NCBI GenBank assembly: GCA_002339125.1
Contig: DDJQ01000135.1
Coordinates: 1 to 18,975, forward strand
Origin: Alteromonadaceae bacterium UBA2620
GTDB lineage: Bacteria > Pseudomonadota > Gammaproteobacteria > Enterobacterales > Alteromonadaceae
Direction of reading: 5' to 3'
Length of the DNA: 18,975 nucleotides
Of the stretch, positions 1-6,207 are shown piece by piece; the first letter of the stretch is position 1, and every line of letters starts with the position of its first letter. Both the position numbers and the translations under genes were made by a program. Under the pieces are notes generated by a model. It was given only the letters and a program-made list of their open reading frames with translations, ran no database searches and was not told where the DNA came from.

Positions 1-36
1 CGAAACTCCCTCCTACTCGATCGTTGAAAAGGGAGG

Positions 37-636
37 TTAGTGCATATAAATCGGGCCCAGACCCATGCTCCATAAAATCACTGAGCTTGCCATAAGAATA
101 ACTAGCAGCACCAGACCGCAAGTTACCACCGAGCTTGAATAGATAAAGCCTTTTTCTTCCGGGATGTGCATCATAATTGGCACACCAGAATACAGCAGGT
201 AAACCGAATAGGATAAGCCTACCAGCCCCACCGACATAAGAAACCATAATTCAGGATACAGGCCGGCGAAGCCAACCATAAATAAAGGCGTGGCCGTATA
301 GGCTGCCAATTCCAGAGATTGGGTGTAAGTAGGTGAGGTGTCAAACGCTTTTGCCAGTTCATGCATCAGGGCGGCTAGTGCAATAACGCCCGCAATCAGG
401 CCAAAATACATTGCCACACTCATGGCCATGGCGCTCTGTTGGGTGAGTTTGATCAACTCACCTGCGCCAACGCTCCAGCCTAAATGTGCTGCCGAAAAAT
501 AGCCGACAATCGCTGGGATCAGTGCAATGATGGCTATGTGGCTTAACGCGTAGAAATAGTTTTCGTGGCGTTTATCAATAGCTTGCCATTCTTCTTTTGG
601 ATGGGTGTAAATACCCCACAGGTGGTTCAGGATCAT
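37..636 (-). CDS. Yip1 family (DUF1282-like) inner-membrane protein
   Basis: This 199-residue protein consists mostly of hydrophobic helices: about five membrane segments lie between residues 30 and 195, with a short charged N-terminus (HPKEEW and KRHENYF). The start of a short soluble segment followed by clustered helices, with PKEEW near the N-terminus, is typical of the bacterial Yip1/DUF1282 family, whose biochemical role is unknown. The ATG at 636 is well supported by an upstream GAGGGAAAG ribosome binding site. The gene appears to be a single unit; the next gene upstream on this strand ends 157 bases away. An 8-bp palindrome lies about 30 bases upstream of the start. Family assignment is from recognition of the overall pattern and is fairly sure; function is not known. 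Confidence 0.8.
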   Translation of the reverse strand: MILNHLWGIYTHPKEEWQAIDKRHENYFYALSHIAIIALIPAIVGYFSAAHLGWSVGAGELIKLTQQSAMAMSVAMYFGLIAGVIALAALMHELAKAFDTSPTYTQSLELAAYTATPLFMVGFAGLYPELWFLMSVGLVGLSYSVYLLYSGVPIMMHIPEEKGFIYSSSVVTCGLVLLVILMASSVILWSMGLGPIYMH

Positions 637-667
637 AATCTTTCCCTCAGTGCTGAGAATGTTTTTA

Positions 668-689
668 ATTTGTTATTTATTTAACAAAT
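668..689. promoter_or_regulatory. AT-rich palindrome upstream of the Yip1 gene
   Basis: ATTTGTTA and TAACAAAT form a perfect 8-bp inverted repeat around a 6-base TTTATT centre, in the leader or promoter of the gene starting at 636. It could be an operator or a weak hairpin. The surroundings are very AT-rich, so chance is a real alternative. Confidence 0.25.
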
Positions 690-793
690 AATCAACATTT
701 TCAGTTTTATCCAAAGCGAAAATTAAGTCAATAGATTTTGTTGATAAATTAAACAGAGCAGGCCAAAACCCAAGGCAGATAAGCCAGCGGTGT

Positions 794-1744
794 TTATGGC
801 TGTTTTTTCTCAGCTATTCGTGAGGGTTTAACTAATGGCATAAGTGAAGCCAGCAGAAGGCTCATAGCATAGATTGATGCGGCACTGCCGAGCAGGAAAA
901 CATGTAACTGAACACTGGCTTCGAGTAACTGCGGAAAACTCGACTGTAGGTTACTGATACCATCAATTTCTGCTGCCAGAATAAACGCGCCCTCAAATGT
1001 GCCGCTGCCCGCGACACCGTGAATGGGTAATACCGATGACAGATCAGCCCCCACAATGCCCAGTAATGCGGTATGAAACGACAAGCCCGATATGCCCAGC
1101 ACAATTAACACAAACGCCGTTAATTTACTCAGCCAGGAACAGAGTGTCAGCAGTGCGATGGTAAAATAGGTTTTTCCTGATGTGGGAAGTTGTGTAAGTG
1201 TGTCTCTGATTTTTACCAGAGCTGGTTGATGACTGTTGCGAATTAACCGCAGAGTTAGCAATTTTAGTAACTCACTATACCTGATTGCCAGGACAAATAA
1301 TCCGCAGATAGCGAGTGAGAAGAGCGGAAAGTCTTGCCATAATAGCAGCACACCGCCAATACAAAGCAGGCAAAGTAAATCCAGTAACCTGAACATAATC
1401 AGATGCAGTGATGCAGTTAGCATTGGCACATTAAACTGCGCTTTCATGAAGATAGGGAAACTGGCTTCACCGGTACGCATGGGCATCATAATATTCAGGA
1501 TATTATGGGTTAGTGATAGTTTAAACAGTCCACTAAAGTGGCCCTTTATAGTGAGGCTTACCTGAATACGCCAGGTCCGAAGCACGTAGGAAAATACCAT
1601 TAACCCCATAGCTGCAGCTAAATAATCGCCTGGTAAATCATTAAAGCCGCGTACAATGGTATGCCAGCCAACGAACTTTTCAACCGCTATAATCGTTAGG
1701 ATTAGCAGAGCTAAGGGCAAGAGGATTTTAATAGTACGTTTCAT
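794..1744 (-). CDS. UPF0104 / lysylphosphatidylglycerol synthase TM-like membrane protein
   Basis: This is a 316-residue polytopic membrane protein with about eight hydrophobic segments. It carries two signatures of the LPG_synthase_TM (UPF0104, flippase-like) family: MPMRTGEASFP at residues 88-98, and a C-terminal glycine-rich segment ending GSGTFEGAF (residues 246-254, Glu251). It has only the membrane part; the soluble aminoacyl-transferase domain of MprF is absent. It is therefore unlikely to synthesise lysyl-phosphatidylglycerol and more likely acts in lipid or envelope-precursor translocation, by analogy with the flippase half of MprF. The start is ATG at 1744 with only a weak AT-rich ribosome binding region. 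It is divergent from miaE, with a 201-base shared promoter region. Substrate cannot be inferred from the context. Confidence 0.8.
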   Translation of the reverse strand: MKRTIKILLPLALLILTIIAVEKFVGWHTIVRGFNDLPGDYLAAAMGLMVFSYVLRTWRIQVSLTIKGHFSGLFKLSLTHNILNIMMPMRTGEASFPIFMKAQFNVPMLTASLHLIMFRLLDLLCLLCIGGVLLLWQDFPLFSLAICGLFVLAIRYSELLKLLTLRLIRNSHQPALVKIRDTLTQLPTSGKTYFTIALLTLCSWLSKLTAFVLIVLGISGLSFHTALLGIVGADLSSVLPIHGVAGSGTFEGAFILAAEIDGISNLQSSFPQLLEASVQLHVFLLGSAASIYAMSLLLASLMPLVKPSRIAEKKQP

Positions 1745-1945
1745 TAGTTTTATTATTTCAATGAGATAAGAGACTAGTCAGATAACTTGCCCAATTTACA
1801 CTATACCTGAAAGGCTCTCCGGCAGTGAATGATTTATCAATTAGTGAAAGATTATACTTTCTGGGACTAATTTCAGTGGCAAACGGTGTGATAAACTAAC
1901 GAAGTTTACTATTAACCACGCATATAAAAGGTCAGAGATTTTCAG

Positions 1946-2701
1946 GTGAATGAATTACTATCACCCATCAATGCATTTTTAAAATGCCCCACACCACAAA
2001 GCTGGATAGACGAGGCTAAGAAACGGGAGAACCTGCCTGTTGTGCTGCTCGATCATCTGGTGTGTGAATTGAAAGCCGCGCAATCAGCCATGTATCTTAT
2101 TCGCAAATACGCCGTGGATAAAGAAAGCGGTGATGCGTTGCTGGCCTGGTTAAAGCCGTTTGAGGATTTTACCTATCGTAAACAGGGCGACTGGCGGGAA
2201 TTAGCCAACCATGAAAAGCTCACCAAGTCTATGATGCCAAAGTCCGGTGCGCCTTATAGTCAGGATCTTATCGATAAAATGGTCATGCTGATAAAAGAAG
2301 AACTACACCATTTTTATCAGGTGCTGGAAATTATGGAGGAGTATGGCATTGCCTATGAATCGGTTGGCTCCAGTCGGTATGCCCGGGGGATGCTGCGTCA
2401 TGTGCGTACTTATGAGCCCCAGGCGCTTATCGATAAGTTAATTTGTGGTGCTTACATTGAAGCCCGTTCCTGTGAGCGTTTCGCGGCACTGGCCCCTCAT
2501 GTGGATAAAAGACTCGGTGAATTTTATGTATCACTGTTACGTTCTGAAGCCCGACATTATCAGGATTATCTAACGCTGGCAGAAGAAATTGCAGGTGCTG
2601 ACATTGCAGAGCGTGTTGCCTTCTTTGCTGATGTGGAAGCCGAATTGATTTCATCGGTTGATGACGATTTTAAATTTCACAGCGGTGCACCGGCAGTATA
2701 A
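1946..2701 (+). CDS. miaE: tRNA-(ms2io6A)-hydroxylase MiaE
   Basis: MiaE is a non-haem diiron monooxygenase. It hydroxylates the isopentenyl group of 2-methylthio-N6-isopentenyladenosine at position 37 of tRNAs reading UNN codons, the last step of the MiaA/MiaB/MiaE pathway. The 251-residue protein is all-helical and shows the expected carboxylate and histidine iron ligands: EELHH at residues 118-122, EARSCER at 172-178 and SEARHY at 200-205. Length matches the family. The start is GTG at 1946; no ATG in the same frame lies nearby. It appears monocistronic: the next gene begins 115 bases downstream and is unrelated. It is divergent from the UPF0104-type gene. The enzyme is scattered among gammaproteobacteria and needs oxygen, so its presence fits an aerobic or facultative organism. 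Confidence 0.93.
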   Translation: MNELLSPINAFLKCPTPQSWIDEAKKRENLPVVLLDHLVCELKAAQSAMYLIRKYAVDKESGDALLAWLKPFEDFTYRKQGDWRELANHEKLTKSMMPKSGAPYSQDLIDKMVMLIKEELHHFYQVLEIMEEYGIAYESVGSSRYARGMLRHVRTYEPQALIDKLICGAYIEARSCERFAALAPHVDKRLGEFYVSLLRSEARHYQDYLTLAEEIAGADIAERVAFFADVEAELISSVDDDFKFHSGAPAV

Positions 2702-2816
2702 ATTTTTAATTCGCCTTGATTTTTATATTATAAACTTTTTAAGCAGGCAAATGGCGCATACTCCGGTTTGTGCCATACTCAGACGAAATGTAGTTTTATT
2801 TTAAGCCCTGTTATTC

Positions 2817-3182
2817 ATGTTCAATCAGAAATTAAAAGCGGAAATTGCCAGCCTGCAGGCTGAGCTTGCTCAATATAAACGCGCCTCAGACAACCTTAAA
2901 CAAGACTTGCTGCACTGGCAGTTAAGCTCCGATAGCACGATACAAGTGTGTGGTAGTAAGAATGAAAGTGTGCTCGGTTCTCGTGCAGGCAGAGCTGTAG
3001 GAGAACCATTTATATCGTTAGTTGCCAACCACGAGCATAAATCCAAATCCTTCCGCAACTTATCTGATGCCATCAATAATCACCGTCACTGGTCCGGTAG
3101 TATCAATTTAAAGGCCGAGGATTCTCACGCTTCAGTGCAGCTCATTGTTCAACCGCATTACTCTGCAAAGGGGGGGGTGTGA
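2817..3182 (+). CDS. N-terminal fragment of a PAS-PAS chemoreceptor (frame broken at G8)
   Basis: This 121-residue reading frame starts at ATG 2817. Residues 1-30 form a charged, coiled-coil-like helix, followed by most of a PAS domain (about residues 30-121). It stops at TGA 3180-3182 immediately after a run of eight G residues, in the last beta strands of the PAS fold. The missing end of the fold (HIDVFGSRLEV) is found directly after the run in the +1-shifted frame, which continues into a second PAS domain and an MCP signalling domain. With seven (or ten) G residues the two frames would join into one protein of about 434 residues. No membrane segment is visible, so the intact receptor would be cytoplasmic. 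The ribosome binding site is weak. As it stands the fragment would be non-functional or an off-phase product. Confidence 0.7.
   Translation: MFNQKLKAEIASLQAELAQYKRASDNLKQDLLHWQLSSDSTIQVCGSKNESVLGSRAGRAVGEPFISLVANHEHKSKSFRNLSDAINNHRHWSGSINLKAEDSHASVQLIVQPHYSAKGGV
3170..3177 (+). repeat. G8 homopolymer at the chemoreceptor frame break
   Basis: Eight consecutive G bases lie in the PAS coding region. Removing one G puts the upstream frame (stop 3180) in register with the downstream frame (stop 4122). This is the length and position expected of a slipped-strand phase-variation tract, but also of a homopolymer sequencing error. Confidence 0.85.
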
Positions 3183-3231
3183 TCATATCGATGTGTTTGG
3201 CTCCCGTTTGGAAGTGGACACCCAATCCTCA

Positions 3232-4122
3232 ATGAGTAACGAAGATATTCTTGAGGCGCTTGACCGTTCTATGGCGATTATTGAGTTTGAACCCACCGGT
3301 GTAATCATCAAAGCCAACTCGTTATTTTTGCAAACTACCGGCTATTCCCTGAATGAAATTCGCGGTAAGCATCACCGCATGTTTTGCCCGAAGGCGGTGA
3401 CTGACGACCCTGATTATCAGCAAACCTGGGATGCACTGGCTCGGGGTAAGTTTATTTCCGGACGTTTTGAGCGGGTTGATAAACATGGCAACCCGGTATG
3501 GCTTGAAGCGTCATATAACCCGGTGATTGGCGATGACGGCAAAGTATACAAAGTCATTAAATTTGCCAGTAATGTTACCCAACAGGTAGACAATGAACGT
3601 CGGGTAAAAGAGGCGGCGGAGCTGGCCTCTTCCATGTCAGCTGAAACCGGCGCGCAGGCGGATAATGGTCAGCGGTTAATGACTGAAACCGAGGCTTCAC
3701 TGGCTTCACTCACTGAGCAAATGACCAAAGCTTCGTCTGAAATCAGTGAACTGGAACAACAGTCCACCGAGCTGAATAAAATGGTGAGTGCTATCAGTGC
3801 GATTGCTGACCAAACCAATTTACTGGCACTTAATGCTGCTATCGAAGCGGCGAGAGCCGGCGACCAGGGCAGGGGGTTTGCCGTGGTTGCTGATGAGGTG
3901 CGGGAACTGGCGTCACGCACCACCGAATCTACCAAAGAGATCATGGCCGTATTTTCCCGCAACGATCAGTCAACCAAGCATGCTGTGAGTACCATCAGGC
4001 AGGGGCTGGATACCTTGAATGTAGTTGCTCAGAGTGTGGAAGAAACTAAAGCTTCGATGAGTGAAATTGCCTCCGGCTCCAAACAGATCATCAGTGCCGT
4101 AGACAAACTATCCAGGCAGTAG
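3232..4122 (+). CDS. PAS - methyl-accepting chemotaxis signalling protein (3' part of split receptor)
   Basis: The open frame runs back to 3145, but the only plausible independent start is ATG 3232, giving about 296 residues. It encodes a second PAS domain (from EALDRSMAIIEFE to VIKFASNVT), then a long helical coiled coil. The highly conserved MCP hairpin tip follows (ALNAAIEAARAGDQGRGF, then VVADEVRELA), which contacts CheA and CheW. There is no transmembrane segment, no HAMP domain and no C-terminal CheR/CheB-binding pentapeptide; the protein ends soon after the second helix arm. The layout resembles soluble Aer-like or PAS-only energy and redox receptors. The gene is continuous with the fragment starting at 2817 apart from the G8 frame break. 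It ends 3 bases before the stop of the convergent YqiJ-like gene. Confidence 0.8.
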   Translation: MSNEDILEALDRSMAIIEFEPTGVIIKANSLFLQTTGYSLNEIRGKHHRMFCPKAVTDDPDYQQTWDALARGKFISGRFERVDKHGNPVWLEASYNPVIGDDGKVYKVIKFASNVTQQVDNERRVKEAAELASSMSAETGAQADNGQRLMTETEASLASLTEQMTKASSEISELEQQSTELNKMVSAISAIADQTNLLALNAAIEAARAGDQGRGFAVVADEVRELASRTTESTKEIMAVFSRNDQSTKHAVSTIRQGLDTLNVVAQSVEETKASMSEIASGSKQIISAVDKLSRQ

Positions 4123-4125
4123 AAA

Positions 4126-4785
4126 TCAGCGGATTATCTTCGCCCGGGATTGAGGAATGTGCTGTTCGAGAGGAATGTGGCGGGTTGCCAGCCAGCTCTC
4201 ATTGGTGCGCTTAACCAACACCACCTTATCGCCGTGCAGCAATCGCTCGCCGGCCTCCATTGCCTGAACAGTAATATTCTGCAACTGGTGATTATGATCA
4301 AAGACCGTCGCATGAACTTCGTCGCCGAGAAACTCGCTGTAGCCCACGACAGTAGCAATGCGCCCGGCATATTCTTCATTTGCAAGCAGGCTGTTGTAAC
4401 TGCGTAAATGTGGTGCCAGATGGTGAATAACCACTGCAGTAACAGTGGCTGCCATTATCAGCGTTACAGGGAACAATATGGCCAGGGGGGCATAAGCCTG
4501 CCAGAAGGCAAAGTACAAGCTCTGGATCAGCATGCCGCTGGTGCCAAAAGTGATAAAAAACACCATTAACCAGAACACAAAGGTGACTTCGTATAATCTT
4601 AGAATGTGCGGAACAAAGTGATAGGGAGTCAATTCCGGCTGACCGAATTGTTGCGGCATATCCAGTAAACCAAAAAACGATTTGCCGCGCAGCAGAAACA
4701 GGCTTTCTATGGTACATAGCATTAACCCAACGAGAATAGGCACGCTGTAAATAAAATAAGCCTGGGTAAACAGAAATACCGACAT
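4126..4785 (-). CDS. YqiJ-like OB-fold-containing inner-membrane protein
   Basis: I chose ATG 4785 (219 residues) because GGGAAGAAG lies just upstream; the frame extends further to 4845 without a better signal. The N-terminal half has three hydrophobic segments (roughly residues 8-32, 66-90 and 97-122). The C-terminal part, from ANEEYAGRIATVVGY to the end, reads as a small beta-rich OB-fold domain like that of NfeD/YqiJ proteins, with the GDKVVLVKR strand near residues 184-192. Length and layout match E. coli YqiJ (about 209 residues). YqiJ-type proteins usually sit beside a flotillin-like YqiK and are linked to membrane microdomains. Here no flotillin is present: neighbours are the chemoreceptor (convergent) and a rhodanese (divergent). 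Assignment is by remembered family similarity. Confidence 0.65.
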   Translation of the reverse strand: MSVFLFTQAYFIYSVPILVGLMLCTIESLFLLRGKSFFGLLDMPQQFGQPELTPYHFVPHILRLYEVTFVFWLMVFFITFGTSGMLIQSLYFAFWQAYAPLAILFPVTLIMAATVTAVVIHHLAPHLRSYNSLLANEEYAGRIATVVGYSEFLGDEVHATVFDHNHQLQNITVQAMEAGERLLHGDKVVLVKRTNESWLATRHIPLEQHIPQSRAKIIR

Positions 4786-4970
4786 TGTCTTCTTCCCTGA
4801 TGTCGCGGTCGTCCTAAAAAGTAGTGGGGGTGGCCAGATAAACAATCCACACCTTTGTGTTTATAGCACATCAGTAGTAAACCGCCAGTTCGGCTATACC
4901 ACTAAGGTCTTGTTGTCGGGTATCTGTCTGCTGGTTAGACTCTGAGTTTTAGAAATCCGGAATAGTGCAG

Positions 4971-5375
4971 ATGGCGATCAGTAAAGGTTATAAAGCATTG
5001 CTTGATGAAGCGATGCAGCAAATAAAAACAATCCCGTTGGAAGATGCCAGGGAGCTGTATGAGTTAAGTGAAGCCTGTTTTGTTGATATCAGAGACATTC
5101 GCGAATTAGAGCGTGACGGGATGATCCCTGAAGCCGTTCACGCGCCGCGTGGCATGCTGGAGTTTTGGGTTGATCCGGACAGCCCTTATTACCGTGAGGT
5201 ATTTGGCCAGTCTGGTCCGCTGATCCTGTATTGTCAGTCGGCCTGGCGTTCTGCGCTGGCCACGCTAACACTTCAACAAATGGGCATGGACAACGTGTGC
5301 CACTTAGAAGGTGGTTTTAAAAACTGGATGGGCGCGGGCCTGCCGGTTGCCGAAAAACGCGCAGCCAGTCATTAG
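4971..5375 (+). CDS. Rhodanese-like domain protein
   Basis: A single-domain rhodanese of 134 residues. I prefer ATG 4971 over the GTG two codons upstream at 4965; CCGGAA lies 10-15 bases before it. The fold is seen in order: FVDIRDIRELERDG (around 37-50), IPEAVHAPRG (52-61), LILYCQSAWRSALA (84-97) and HLEGGFKNW near the end. The active-site loop is C-Q-S-A-W-R-S with Cys88, which would carry the persulfide; the CxxxxRS layout indicates a competent sulfurtransferase. No signal peptide is present, so it is cytoplasmic. The physiological sulfur acceptor is unknown and the neighbours do not suggest one. The gene stands alone and is followed directly by an imperfect hairpin. Confidence 0.85.
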   Translation: MAISKGYKALLDEAMQQIKTIPLEDARELYELSEACFVDIRDIRELERDGMIPEAVHAPRGMLEFWVDPDSPYYREVFGQSGPLILYCQSAWRSALATLTLQQMGMDNVCHLEGGFKNWMGAGLPVAEKRAASH

Positions 5376-5399
5376 TTGCCGAGCTTGATGCTCAGCAAC
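5375..5399 (+). terminator. Possible terminator after the rhodanese gene
   Basis: GTTGC-C-GAGC, a TTGAT loop, then GCTC-A-GCAAC form a hairpin of nine pairs with one C/A mismatch, starting at the stop codon. There is no proper T tract (CTGTTAGTAAAAATTA follows), so it may be a weak terminator, or shared with the convergent gene ending at 5413. Confidence 0.35.
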
Positions 5400-5412
5400 C
5401 TGTTAGTAAAAA

Positions 5413-6138
5413 TTAGTGCTGGTGACCGCCTTGCAGCGCGTCGCCATCACTGTTGTAGTAACCGGAAGCCCCTTTTTCAATAAAGCCCTGGTGGACCATT
5501 CTGGTTAAAAACGGGTCGGTATGGTCGTCACCTATATCTGCAAAATCAGTGCTTTGATAAGCGTAGCGCTTAGCGAAAAACTGCTCAATTTGTTGTTTAT
5601 CAAACTCAGTGTTTGTGAGTGTCCAGTGAACTGACTGGTGAGTTGATTCTGCCGTGAATGAAGTAGCCAGTTTGAGTGCCGGCTGCCAAATCAAGGTAAG
5701 TCTGGTGCCATTATCCTCTCGTTCAAAAGTAATTAAGGTATTACAACCACTGCCAGTCCGGCTGGTCTCTGTCATTGTGGCAATGAGTTCATCGCTGAAT
5801 AACTGATTACGAAAAGACCAGTTTGTTTCGCTTTTACCGTGCACTTTTTCTCCAGGCTGATATTCAATGGCTCTGGCATGCGCATCAAAATAGCGGGTAG
5901 GCTTGATCAGGGAAGCATTTACCTGCTCCCAGGCTTCAGTAATTTGAGTTTGGGGATAGCGGTGAGCAACTACCCCTTCGTTTCGCCACAGTTCGAGTAG
6001 TTTTTGTTGTTCACCCCGGGCGTTGTGAGTATCTACGGTGTAGCGTGCTACCAGGGCATTAGCATTGTTCTCACAGCTCTGCGCAAAGCTCAGCGGGGCA
6101 AAACAAAAGGCGAAAAGCGTTAAAATCATTTTGTACAT
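5413..6138 (-). CDS. Exported protein of unknown function, last gene of the phosphatase operon
   Basis: I do not recognise this protein. From ATG 6138 it has 241 residues; the open frame begins with a TTG at 6162, and ATG 6129 is another possible start. An N-terminal signal peptide is clear (MILTLFAFCFAPLSFAQS, cleavage probably after SFA). The mature part has two early or mid cysteines (SCENN near the N-terminus and SGCNTLITF mid-chain), alternating polar beta-rich stretches, and a C-terminus ending GGHQH. No catalytic motif is evident. It lies 69 bases downstream of the second alkaline phosphatase on the same strand, with a perfect hairpin in between, so it is probably co-transcribed at a reduced level. 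Position suggests a periplasmic role linked to phosphate-ester scavenging, but that is inference from context only. Confidence 0.7.
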   Translation of the reverse strand: MYKMILTLFAFCFAPLSFAQSCENNANALVARYTVDTHNARGEQQKLLELWRNEGVVAHRYPQTQITEAWEQVNASLIKPTRYFDAHARAIEYQPGEKVHGKSETNWSFRNQLFSDELIATMTETSRTGSGCNTLITFEREDNGTRLTLIWQPALKLATSFTAESTHQSVHWTLTNTEFDKQQIEQFFAKRYAYQSTDFADIGDDHTDPFLTRMVHQGFIEKGASGYYNSDGDALQGGHQH

Positions 6139-6164
6139 CTTAGGTATCTCTTTTTTAACCAAAG

Positions 6165-6188
6165 CAGGGCAACCTTACGGTTGCCCTG
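6165..6188 (-). terminator. Perfect 10-bp hairpin between the phosphatase genes and the last gene
   Basis: CAGGGCAACC and GGTTGCCCTG pair perfectly around a 4-base loop, 20 bases after the stop of the second phosphatase. On the transcribed strand only CTTTGGTT follows, not a real U run. It may attenuate transcription or protect the 3' end of the upstream message rather than terminate fully. Confidence 0.5.
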
Positions 6189-6207
6189 TGGCATTTACCC
6201 TCGTGGA

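Noticed and set aside
6..36. Terminator-like CTCCC...GGGAG after the Yip1 gene
   Set aside because: The stem is only five pairs with a 20-base loop and only three T residues follow on the minus strand; the window edge prevents judging context.
2702..2816. Flagellar sigma-28 promoter ahead of the chemoreceptor
   Set aside because: TAAA is present, but the sequence 15 bases on does not resemble GCCGATAA. A weak TGGCGCA/TGTGCCA hairpin at 2752-2775 is also present but not convincing.
3145..3147. TTG as a start for the chemoreceptor 3' frame
   Set aside because: It has no ribosome binding site and lies inside the first PAS coding region; its first ten residues are out-of-frame translation of that domain.
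4786..4845. 20-residue N-terminal extension of the YqiJ-like protein
   Set aside because: ATG 4785 has a good ribosome binding site and begins the membrane domain; the extension is arginine and proline rich with no start signal.
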